Positions 31,189-38,682 of a stretch of DNA of 64,000 nt are shown one piece after another (position 1 is the first letter of the stretch; the number at the start of each line of letters is the position of its first letter). The stretch comes from Lysobacter gummosus (lineage in GTDB: Bacteria; Pseudomonadota; Gammaproteobacteria; Xanthomonadales; Xanthomonadaceae), in the NCBI RefSeq assembly GCF_001442805.1, contig NZ_CP011131.1:1-64000 (forward strand). Direction: 5' to 3'. The translations under genes were made by a program, and so were the position numbers. The notes beneath the pieces were generated by a model, which saw nothing but the letters and a program-made list of their open reading frames with translations, was not told where the DNA came from and ran no database searches.

Positions 31189-32370
31189 ATGACCTTGCCG
31201 CACCCCACGATGCCGGCCAGCAAAGCCGCCGACGACCGTTTCCGCCTGGCGATGGCGGCGTCGAACATCGGCATGGCGATCGTCTCGATCGACGGCATCT
31301 GGCTGGAGGTCAATCCGGCGTTGTGCGCACTGCTGGGCTACCGCATCGAAGAATTGCGCGGTCATCACTACAGCGAAGTCACCCATCCCGACGATCTGGC
31401 GATCAGCAACAACCTGGTCGCCGCGCTGGTCAGCGGCGCGCTGGCCTCGGTCGATGAGCACAAGCGTTATGTGCATCGCGACGGCAGCGACGTGTGGGTG
31501 CAGCTCAACATCGCGGTGATGCGCGACGAAGACGGCAAGCCGCAGTATTTCATCTCGCACATGCGCGACATCGGCGACGAGCGCGAGGCCGATCTGGCGC
31601 GCAGCGCGCGCATGGCCGAGCACGGCGCCGCGCTGGACGCGTCCAATCGCCAGCTGCAGTTGTTCGCCGACGCGGTCGCGCACGACCTGCGCGCGCCGCT
31701 GCGTTCGATCGAAAGTTTCTCGGCCCTGCTCGGCGAGCGCGCGGCCGAGCGCTTGAACGAAACCGATCGCGATTACCTGACCCGGATCCGCGCCGCGGCC
31801 TCGCGCATGACCGGCCTGCTGGCGGCGCTGACCGAGCTGTCGCACGTGACCCGCGCCGAGATGCGCATCGCCCCGGTGGACCTGAGCCTGCTCGCCGACT
31901 GGGTCGGCGCCGAGCTGCAGGACGCCGATCCCAGGCATCGCGGCGAAGTCAGCGTGCAGCCCGGCCTGCAGGTCGAGGGCGACGAGCGCCTGCTCAAGCT
32001 GATGCTCAACCAACTCATGCATAACGCGTGGAAATTCTCGTGCGAGCGGGCCGCCGGCGAACCCGGCGGCGAGCTGGCCCCGGTGCGCATTCAGGTGCGC
32101 GGCGAGGTGGTCGGATCGCGCCTGCAGTTGTCGATTCAGGACCACGGAGCCGGTTTCGACATGCGTTATGCTCACAAGCTGTTCGAGCCGTTCCAGCGCC
32201 TGCACGGGCCGGATCAGGGCGGCGGTCACGGCCTCGGGCTGGCGATCGCGCGGCGGGTCGCCGAGCGTCATCGCGGCCAGTTGCGCGCGCACTCCCAGCC
32301 CGGCGCGGGCAGCACGTTTACAGTCGAACTGCCCTTGCGGTTCAAGGGCGAGGAAAGCGCAGATGCATAA
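31189..32370 (+). CDS. PAS-domain sensor histidine kinase
   Basis: A 393-residue soluble kinase: PAS domain with PAC motif (about 13-135; GYRIEELRGHHYSEVTHPDD), HisKA domain with phosphoacceptor His165 (VAHDLRAPLRSIESF), and HATPase_c domain (NQLMHNAWKFS, GGHGLGLAIARRVAERH). No membrane helix is seen, so it senses a cytoplasmic signal, perhaps light or redox as in related phytochrome-like kinases (inference). The ATG at 31189 starts the PAS-containing protein; the much longer open frame upstream is antisense to the permease gene. It overlaps the next gene by 8 bp. Confidence 0.9.
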   Translation: MTLPHPTMPASKAADDRFRLAMAASNIGMAIVSIDGIWLEVNPALCALLGYRIEELRGHHYSEVTHPDDLAISNNLVAALVSGALASVDEHKRYVHRDGSDVWVQLNIAVMRDEDGKPQYFISHMRDIGDEREADLARSARMAEHGAALDASNRQLQLFADAVAHDLRAPLRSIESFSALLGERAAERLNETDRDYLTRIRAAASRMTGLLAALTELSHVTRAEMRIAPVDLSLLADWVGAELQDADPRHRGEVSVQPGLQVEGDERLLKLMLNQLMHNAWKFSCERAAGEPGGELAPVRIQVRGEVVGSRLQLSIQDHGAGFDMRYAHKLFEPFQRLHGPDQGGGHGLGLAIARRVAERHRGQLRAHSQPGAGSTFTVELPLRFKGEESADA

Positions 32371-32797
32371 GGAAATCCTGCTGGTCGAGGACAACCCCGA
32401 CGACGTCGAGCTGACCCGGCTCGCCTTCGACGAGGCCAAGATCGCCAACAGGCTGGTGGTGATGGGCGACGGCGCCGAGGCGCTGGATTACCTGTTCGCC
32501 CGCGGCCGTTACTCCGATCGCGATCCGGCCGATCTGCCGTCGATCGTGCTGCTGGACCTCAATCTGCCCAAGGTCGATGGCCGCGAAGTACTGCAGGCGA
32601 TCCGCGCCCACGAACCCACCCGCACGCTGCCGGTGGTGGTGCTGACCACCAGCACCGAGCCGTTCGACGTCGAGGCCAGCTATGCGCTCGGGGTCAACAG
32701 CTATATCCAGAAGCCGGTGGATTTCGAGCAGTTCGTGTGGGCGGTGAAGCAGGTCGGGTTGTATTGGCTGGTTTTGAATCATCCGCGTAATCCCTGA
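32363..32797 (+). CDS. Single-domain response regulator (Rcp1-like)
   Basis: A 144-residue receiver-only protein. The acidic pocket (EDN at 9-11), phosphoacceptor Asp65 (VLLDLNLPK), the conserved Thr in VVLTTS and the Lys in YIQKPVD are all present. The loop DYLFARGRYSDRDPADLPSI is typical of the Rcp1-like group that partners with bacteriophytochrome-type kinases. It overlaps the kinase gene and is almost certainly its partner. The output is unknown, because there is no effector domain. Confidence 0.92.
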   Translation: MHKEILLVEDNPDDVELTRLAFDEAKIANRLVVMGDGAEALDYLFARGRYSDRDPADLPSIVLLDLNLPKVDGREVLQAIRAHEPTRTLPVVVLTTSTEPFDVEASYALGVNSYIQKPVDFEQFVWAVKQVGLYWLVLNHPRNP

Positions 32798-32818
32798 TTG
32801 CTTCGGGGATAGAGGCAG

Positions 32819-33024
32819 AAGCAAATCCCCCCTGGCCCCCCTTTTTCAAAGGGGGGAACCCCGTCGGATACGGCAGCGCGATTTGGCGCTGCGCGGAATC
32901 TCCAGACGCTGGCCATAGCCGCGTCCTCTTCGCGAGCGCGTCAATTCGCCCCCTTTGAAAAAGGGGGCAGGGCGCCTGCGAGAAATCGTGAACTGATCGT
33001 CGCGTCAGCGCCGGGGGATTTGCT
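32819..33024. repeat. Composite inverted repeat, GCAAATCCCCC...GGGGGATTTGC type
   Basis: An element starting GCAAATCCCCCC with an internal hairpin (CCCCCCTTTTTCAAAGGGGGG) is followed by about 70 bp and an inverted counterpart (CCCCCTTTGAAAAAGGGGG, ending GGGGGATTTGC at 33013-33023). The same modules form a tandem array at 52.5-53.0 kb. It lies between two genes and has no coding potential. Confidence 0.85.
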
Positions 33025-33059
33025 CTACGCCTCAGCGTGCCGCACCGCACACCCAGCGC

Positions 33060-33791
33060 TTACCCTCCGCCGTACAACCGCTCCGCGCGCTGAAACAAAA
33101 TCCAGCTGGTGGCGATGTACTTGTCCCCACCCTTGGGCCGGTTGCCGCGATGGGTGTGGGTGAACGCCGCCGGCGCGATCAGCAGATCGCCCGCGCGCGG
33201 CGCGATCTTGCGGCGCTGGTAGAGAAACTCGGTCTCGCCCTCGCTGAAACCGTCGTTGAGATAGATCGTCCACAGCACATGCCGGTGCAGGGTTTCCGCG
33301 GTCTGATCGCGCGGATACAACTCGCAATGCCAGTACGGGTAACCGCCGCGATCGGCGGTGTAACGCTGCAGGTTGATCGCGCCCGGACGGAACACGGTCT
33401 GCGCGATCGGCGCCAAGGCGCCGTCGTCCATTTCGGCCATGCGCTCGGGCGTGAGGCGATGGCGCTTGCCGTCGGCGGCCGGCGCTTCGAGCATCAACGG
33501 CGCGATCATGGTGTGCGGATAACGCCGCAGATACTTCAGCAAGCCGCGGAACACCGCCAGATTCAACGCGACCTCCACATCCTTCCAACCCTCGCGGCCG
33601 GTGATGGTGAGATCGCGGCTGTCCTTCAGATCCGGCATCACGCCGCCGCCGACCCGGCCCGGTTCGCTGTCGCCGCTGGCGTCGAAGCGGCGCACGAGCT
33701 GCGCGCATTCCTCGCGCGTCAACGCCTGCGGATAGACCTCGATGAAATCGTCTGAGCCGGTGGGTGCAACGGAATCGGGCGTTGAGGACAT
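33060..33791 (-). CDS. Fe(II)/2-oxoglutarate-dependent oxygenase
   Basis: A 243-residue double-stranded beta-helix protein of the prolyl 4-hydroxylase-like group. Likely metal ligands are His155 and Glu157 (WHCELYPRD, an HxE variant of the usual HxD) and His214 (THTHRGN), with Lys224 ten residues later as the 2-oxoglutarate-binding residue (GGDKYIATSW). Substrate unknown. The ATG at 33791 is chosen; the frame is open further upstream without matching sequence. It is divergent from the fap-like operon. Confidence 0.8.
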   Translation of the reverse strand: MSSTPDSVAPTGSDDFIEVYPQALTREECAQLVRRFDASGDSEPGRVGGGVMPDLKDSRDLTITGREGWKDVEVALNLAVFRGLLKYLRRYPHTMIAPLMLEAPAADGKRHRLTPERMAEMDDGALAPIAQTVFRPGAINLQRYTADRGGYPYWHCELYPRDQTAETLHRHVLWTIYLNDGFSEGETEFLYQRRKIAPRAGDLLIAPAAFTHTHRGNRPKGGDKYIATSWILFQRAERLYGGG

Positions 33792-34095
33792 GGCAGGCGC
33801 TGGGCTGTGAGAGAACGCGCGAACGGCAAGCGCGTGGAAAGCGGCCATCCTCGCACGGGGGGCCGAGGTTGCAAAAAGGCAACGTCGGATCGACACGACG
33901 GCGGCCACGCCGTACAGGCGTCTCAAAGGTCCGCTGGACGGGCCTGAACGCATTCACCGAGCCAAAGCTGAGCAGGCGAATGCTGCGAGTGCGAATTTCA
34001 TCGGGCGTTGCGACAGCGCAACGTTTAGCGGCGGCCGCGCCGGCCACGCGCCGCTGTACTTCCTGAAATCTCTTTGAATTCATGGCCTTGCGAAC

Positions 34096-34112
34096 TTGGC
34101 ACGGCTTTCGCG
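34096..34112 (+). promoter_or_regulatory. Sigma-54 promoter of the fap-like operon
   Basis: TTGGCACGGCTTTCGCG has GG at 34098-34099 and GC at 34110-34111 with exactly ten bases between, matching the -24/-12 consensus TTGGCACG-N4-TTGC with one mismatch. It lies about 75 bp ahead of the first operon gene. The rest of 33792-34185 shows nothing else I can name. Confidence 0.8.
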
Positions 34113-34185
34113 TTAGCCCTGCTCGTCCGCCTCGATTGCCCCGATGCGGGCCCCGCGAGAGTCCCCTGCCCCGGAGTTCGCCGTC

Positions 34186-34716
34186 ATGCCTCTGTTCGCC
34201 CCTGGTATTCCACACCGCCCCTGGTTGCGGGCCCTGAGTGTCGCCGCGGTCTGCATGGCGGCCGGACTCGCCCCCGTGGCGGCGGCGCAGGACCGCGATT
34301 CCGGCGAGCAGGACACCAACATCGTCATCGCTCGCACCGTCCACCCGCGCATCGCCTACCGCGCGCTGCCGGCGCAGGACAATCCGGTGCACACCCAGGC
34401 CACGGCGTTTCCCGGGCAGGTCTTCCACGGCACGCTGGAGCGTTCGCTGTCGCCGTTGCTGGGCGATGCCGAACTCGATCAGCACGGTTCCACCGGCCTG
34501 AGCCCGCTGCTCGCCGGCAACACCCTCAACGGATTGTTGGTGCCGGTCAGCGGCGCGGCCAATCCCATGCTCGGCCCGTCCGCGTCGACGGCGCCGATGG
34601 GCCCGACCGCCAGCGTCGGCGGCGCGGTCACCGCCGCGACCGCCGGCCTCGGCGATCGCATCACCGGCAGCGTAATGCAGGCGCTGGCGCCGCAACTGCA
34701 GGGGAGCGGGCGATGA
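34186..34716 (+). CDS. Exported protein, first gene of fap-like operon (possible FapA counterpart)
   Basis: A 176-residue protein with a signal peptide (about 1-35, ending VAAAQD) and a low-complexity mature part rich in Gly, Ala, Leu and Pro, with segments LSPLLGDAELDQHGSTGLSPLLAGNTLNGLL. No family is recognised from sequence. By position it corresponds to FapA, the small periplasmic protein encoded first in the Pseudomonas fap operon, but similarity is not evident by eye. It overlaps the next gene by 4 bp (ATGA). Start chosen for the signal peptide; the frame is open to 34144. Confidence 0.65.
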   Translation: MPLFAPGIPHRPWLRALSVAAVCMAAGLAPVAAAQDRDSGEQDTNIVIARTVHPRIAYRALPAQDNPVHTQATAFPGQVFHGTLERSLSPLLGDAELDQHGSTGLSPLLAGNTLNGLLVPVSGAANPMLGPSASTAPMGPTASVGGAVTAATAGLGDRITGSVMQALAPQLQGSGR

Positions 34717-35348
34717 ACGCACGCCTGCGCTCGCTGCGCCTCACGCCGCTGTGGCTGGCCGCGTGCCTGCTCGCCACCGCGATCTCCACCGACAGCAACG
34801 CCCAATCGCCGAGCGGCCGCGATCGCGCCCACATCGGCGCGGCCGGCCGCGGCATCGACGGCCGCGTCGCGATCAACCAAAGCGCGGGCACCGGCAACAC
34901 ACAAGCCAATCTGGCCGCGATCGCGATCGCCCCCGACGGCCTGGCCCTCATCGAACAGCACGCGCGGCAACGCAGCGCGATCGGCGCGCAAGACCGGCGG
35001 CGCGAGGCGAGCGCGCGTATCGACGCGCAGGCCTTCGCCGGCCACGACGGATTGCTTTCGCTCAACCAGAGCGCAGGCGCCGGCAACGCGCAACTCAATT
35101 CCTTCGTGCTGGCGCAGGACGCGCAAACCGGCATCGCGCACATCGCCGGCGTCGACGACAACGCCCTGGCCGACGTGGCCGGCGCGCCGAGCATCGAAAC
35201 CCAAAGCGCGCCCAGCCTGCGCGATGCGGCCATCGCCGACGACGCCTTCCGCGGCGGCCGGGGCGTGCTGCAACTCAATCAGACGGCGGGGACCGGCAAC
35301 GCGTCGGTCAACGCCATCGTGCTCCAACTGCCCGGGGGCGTTCCATAA
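34713..35348 (+). CDS. Repeat-containing exported protein (possible FapB counterpart)
   Basis: A 211-residue protein with a signal peptide (about 1-30, SNAQ). The motif NQSAGxGNxQxN occurs three times: at about 54-66, 117-129 and 188-200, each preceded by a hydrophobic strand and separated by linkers. Such Gln/Asn-rich strand-turn repeats are the signature of amyloid subunits (curli, Fap). By position and repeat type it may be the nucleator FapB. It lies 52 bp ahead of the first FapC-like gene. Confidence 0.7.
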   Translation: MNARLRSLRLTPLWLAACLLATAISTDSNAQSPSGRDRAHIGAAGRGIDGRVAINQSAGTGNTQANLAAIAIAPDGLALIEQHARQRSAIGAQDRRREASARIDAQAFAGHDGLLSLNQSAGAGNAQLNSFVLAQDAQTGIAHIAGVDDNALADVAGAPSIETQSAPSLRDAAIADDAFRGGRGVLQLNQTAGTGNASVNAIVLQLPGGVP

Positions 35349-35400
35349 AAAAAGACGGCAGAACCCAAGCACTACTCAACCACCACCAGGAGAGAGAACC

Positions 35401-36168
35401 ATGAAAGCGCAACTGACTCTGCTTGCCCTCGCGCTCGGCCTCGTCATCGCCGCGCCCGCCTACGCCGAAGGCGACGACGCCCAGATTCACAGCACCACCA
35501 GCATCGGCAACAACATCGATGTATCCGGCAAGGTGCGGGTGAAAGGCAAGATCCGCGTGGCGTCCGAATCGGCCGCGACCGTCGATCAGGACCAGACCAC
35601 CGAAGGCAATGCCTCGCTCGGCGACGGCGACCACAGCGCCCGCCTCGGCGGCAACGCGTTGTCGGATGCGCAAGGCAACATCGGCGCCAACGTCGCCGCC
35701 GGCGTCGGCAACGTCCAGGCCAACGACACCGCGCTGTCGGCCGTGGACGGCGAGAAAGTCTTCGCCTCGGCCATGACCTTCAACAGCCAGAGCTCGGGCT
35801 TCAACTACGCCTACTCCAGCCAGCAGGACACCTACTACGACGCCACCCTCAACGGCGATGCGCTGTCGAACGCGAAGGGCAACATCGGCGTCAACGTCGC
35901 CGCCGGCGTCGGCAACGCGCAGAGCAATGCGATGGCCGCTTCGGTCAACAGCTCCGGCACGATCGCCAAGGCCGCCTCCGACAGCGAGCAGGACGCGTGG
36001 ATGAACGAGCTGGCCGCGGCCTGCGACCTCGATACCTTCGCCACCCTGGCCGGCAACGCGCTGTCCGGCGCGCAGGGCAACATCGGCGCCAACGTCGCCG
36101 CCGGTGTCGGCAACCTGCAGCACAACGGCCTGTCGATCGCGACCGCGTCCTGCGGCAGCTGCCAGTAA
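35401..36168 (+). CDS. FapC-like functional amyloid subunit, copy 1
   Basis: A 255-residue exported protein (signal peptide 1-22, AYAEG). Three imperfect 30-residue repeats lie at about 84-113, 152-181 and 218-247, with core GNIGxNVAAGVGNxQxN, separated by variable linkers. It ends in CGSC at 251-254. Three repeats with linkers and a C-terminal CxxC is the architecture described for Pseudomonas FapC, the main amyloid fibre subunit. A good AGGAGAG ribosome binding site precedes the ATG at 35401. It is about 75% alike to the next gene in the first 120 residues, so the two are tandem duplicates. Confidence 0.8.
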   Translation: MKAQLTLLALALGLVIAAPAYAEGDDAQIHSTTSIGNNIDVSGKVRVKGKIRVASESAATVDQDQTTEGNASLGDGDHSARLGGNALSDAQGNIGANVAAGVGNVQANDTALSAVDGEKVFASAMTFNSQSSGFNYAYSSQQDTYYDATLNGDALSNAKGNIGVNVAAGVGNAQSNAMAASVNSSGTIAKAASDSEQDAWMNELAAACDLDTFATLAGNALSGAQGNIGANVAAGVGNLQHNGLSIATASCGSCQ

Positions 36169-36226
36169 TGCGCACGCGGCCGCGGCGCAGGCCGCGGCCG
36201 TTCCGCGCTTCTAACGGAGAACGACC

Positions 36227-37042
36227 ATGAAACTCCAATACACCGTGCTGGCGATCGCGCTGGCCGGCATCGTGGCCTTGCCGGCCTTCGCCGAAGGCGA
36301 CGCCGCCGACATCCACAGCAACACCTACGTCGGCAATCACATCGACGTATCGGGCCGGGTCAAGGTTCGCGGCAAGATCAAGGTCGCGTCCGAATCGGCG
36401 GCGACGGTCGATCAGGACCAGACCACGCTGCTCAATCAATCGCTCGGCGACGGCGACCACGACGCCCATCTGGGCGGCGATGCGCTGTCGGACGCGCAGG
36501 GCAACATCGGCGCCAACGTCGCCGCCGGCGTCGGCAACGCCCAGGCCAACGACACCGCGCTGTCGGCGGTGGACGGCGAGAAAGTGTTCGCCTCGGCGAT
36601 GGTGTTCGGCAGCCAGGCCTCGCTCGGCAACTTCGCCACCACCAACACCGACGACACGTACTACGACGCAACGCTCGACGGCAACGCGCTGTCGAACGCC
36701 AAGGGCAACATCGGCGTCAACGTCGCCGCCGGCGTCGGCAACGCGCAGGGCAACGGCATGGCCGCCTCGGTCAACAGCTCCGGCACCGTGGCGATCGCCA
36801 CCTCCGACAGCGAACAGCTCTCGGTCGGCAATCTGCTCGACAGCGAAGGCCGGCGCATGAGCCTGGACCTGTACGCCTCGCTCGACGGCAATGCGCTGTC
36901 CGGCGCGCAAGGCAACATCGGCGTCAACGTCGCCTCGGGCATCGGCAACCTGCAGCACAACGGTCTGTCGATCGCGACCGCGTCCTGCGGCGCCTGCGCA
37001 CCGCCGCCGCCGCCTCCGCCCTGCACCAGTTGCGGCGACTGA
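36227..37042 (+). CDS. FapC-like functional amyloid subunit, copy 2
   Basis: A 271-residue paralog of the preceding gene product with signal peptide 1-22 (AFAEG) and repeats at about 84-113, 152-181 and 221-250. It differs at the end: after CGAC (254-257) comes a proline run and a second CxxC, CTSC at 266-269. The second cysteine pair is unusual and could allow cross-linking or anchoring. The tandem copies suggest two co-assembling or differently expressed fibre subunits. Confidence 0.8.
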   Translation: MKLQYTVLAIALAGIVALPAFAEGDAADIHSNTYVGNHIDVSGRVKVRGKIKVASESAATVDQDQTTLLNQSLGDGDHDAHLGGDALSDAQGNIGANVAAGVGNAQANDTALSAVDGEKVFASAMVFGSQASLGNFATTNTDDTYYDATLDGNALSNAKGNIGVNVAAGVGNAQGNGMAASVNSSGTVAIATSDSEQLSVGNLLDSEGRRMSLDLYASLDGNALSGAQGNIGVNVASGIGNLQHNGLSIATASCGACAPPPPPPPCTSCGD

Positions 37043-37131
37043 GTGTCCCCAGTCCCGCCTCCGCGATGACCGCGCGTCGGTCATCGCGGAGTTCGATCCA
37101 TCCGCCCTGTTCCAACCCGAGCCCCGCCGCC

Positions 37132-37860
37132 ATGTCGCCGATCCGCACCGCATTGCTCGCTGCCCTGACCGTCGCCGCCTTGTCCGGCGGCGCGCGCGCG
37201 CAGTCGGCTGAGGAACGCCGCACCGCGGTCGATGTCACCCGCCTCACCGGCAACGGCACTTCGCCGATCGTCAAGCCGATGCGCACGCTGCGCGATCTGC
37301 GTTATCGCGATCTGCTGCATCAGCGCTACGACTTCAGCTGCGGCTCGGCGGCGCTGGCCAGCCTGCTGCACTACGGCTACGGCCTTGAGGTCAGCGAGCC
37401 CGAGCTGATCAAGAAGATGATGATCGGCGTGGACCCGAACGAAGTCGTGCGCAACGGCTTCTCGATGCTGGACATGAAGCGCTACGTCGAAAGCATCGGC
37501 CTGCGCGCGCACGGCTTCCGCATAGACGCCGACGCCTTGTACCGCCTGCAGATGCCGGTGATCGCGCTGCTGGACCTGAAGGGCTATCGCCACTTCGTCG
37601 TGGTCAAGGGCGCGGCCGGCGGCCGCGTATTCGTCGCCGATCCCGCGCTGGGCCATCGGGTGATGCAGGAAGCCGACTTCGTGCGCGGCTGGAACGGCAT
37701 CGTCCTGGCCGTGGTCTCCGATCAGCCGATGCGCACCGATTCCTACCTGGTCAACAACCGCAGCTCGCCGGCCTTGCAACGCCGTGTGGACGCGCTCGAC
37801 CGCGCGACCGCGCCGCCGCGCGTGGTCGAGTTCGGTCTGGTGATCGCCGATCTGTTCTGA
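37132..37860 (+). CDS. C39-like peptidase, FapD-like
   Basis: A 242-residue exported protein (signal peptide about 1-24) with a papain-like C39 peptidase domain. Visible catalytic elements are Cys in DFSCGSAALASLLHYGYG, His in GYRHFVVVKG and Asp in VFVADPALGH. C39 enzymes cleave double-glycine-type leaders. FapD of Pseudomonas is a C39-like protease required for fibre export, and its position after the FapC-like genes agrees. The ATG at 37132 is chosen because it opens a signal peptide. Confidence 0.85.
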   Translation: MSPIRTALLAALTVAALSGGARAQSAEERRTAVDVTRLTGNGTSPIVKPMRTLRDLRYRDLLHQRYDFSCGSAALASLLHYGYGLEVSEPELIKKMMIGVDPNEVVRNGFSMLDMKRYVESIGLRAHGFRIDADALYRLQMPVIALLDLKGYRHFVVVKGAAGGRVFVADPALGHRVMQEADFVRGWNGIVLAVVSDQPMRTDSYLVNNRSSPALQRRVDALDRATAPPRVVEFGLVIADLF

Positions 37861-37908
37861 CTTTCCGCGTCGCGAGCCGCGACGCATGCACTCGTTCCGA
37901 GGTGTCCG

Positions 37909-38664
37909 ATGAACCGCCCATCACTCCCCCGTGCCCTGTTCTCGGCCCTCCTGGCAGCGGCGGCCGCGGCGCAACCCGCGGTCGCCCTGCCCCCTTTGCG
38001 CGCGGATCTGGTCGATGAAGCCACTCTGGCCAAGATCAGCGGCAAATACTTCGGCGCACAGATGCTGGTCGGTCTGCGCGTGGACGTCGTCTCCAGCTTG
38101 AACACGCCGCAGCAAGGCGCGGCAATGGCGAGCGGCTCGCTGCTGGTGCAACGCGACGGCGCCGGCTTCGCGGTGTCGGTCGATGCGCGCAGCCACGCCG
38201 AAGCCGGCAGCGGCGGCGCATTGCCGACCAACAGCAGCGCGAGCGGCGCGGATGCGGTGCAGGTGCGCGGCATCGGCCAGATCGCGCAGATCGCCGGCGA
38301 CGGCAATCGCCTGTCCAATCTGACCTCGATCGGTTTCGTCGATCAGGCCCAGGCCAACACCGACGCCAGCGGTTTCAACGGCCAAAGCCGGAGCGCCGCG
38401 AGCGCCGGCACGATGCAGGCGCGAGTGACTTTCCTCGACGGCGGCGTGCAGGTGGGCATCGAAGGGCCGGGCGCGTCGATACAGCAGCGCCTGGCTGCCG
38501 GCGCGCAAGGCGGCATCGCCCAGCTTGGCCGCATCGCCGGCAACGGCATGGATGCCGGCAACCGATTGCAGCTGCAGATCGTCACCGCGGCGATGACGCC
38601 GCAACTGAGCCGGCAACTCGGCCTGCAGCAGGCGCTCGACAGCCTGCGCGCGCTGCCTCGCTGA
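37909..38664 (+). CDS. Exported protein, FapE-like by position
   Basis: A 251-residue protein with a signal peptide (about 1-26, AVALP). The mature part holds Gly/Asn-rich segments IGQIAQIAGDGNRLSNLTS and IAQLGRIAGNGMDAGNRLQ that resemble diverged amyloid repeats. It ends in a helix (LSRQLGLQQALDSLRAL). FapE in Pseudomonas is a minor fibre component or extracellular assembly factor; assignment here is mainly by synteny. It lies 48 bp after the peptidase gene. Confidence 0.68.
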   Translation: MNRPSLPRALFSALLAAAAAAQPAVALPPLRADLVDEATLAKISGKYFGAQMLVGLRVDVVSSLNTPQQGAAMASGSLLVQRDGAGFAVSVDARSHAEAGSGGALPTNSSASGADAVQVRGIGQIAQIAGDGNRLSNLTSIGFVDQAQANTDASGFNGQSRSAASAGTMQARVTFLDGGVQVGIEGPGASIQQRLAAGAQGGIAQLGRIAGNGMDAGNRLQLQIVTAAMTPQLSRQLGLQQALDSLRALPR

Positions 38665-38682
38665 ATTCACCTTCCTCTTGTC

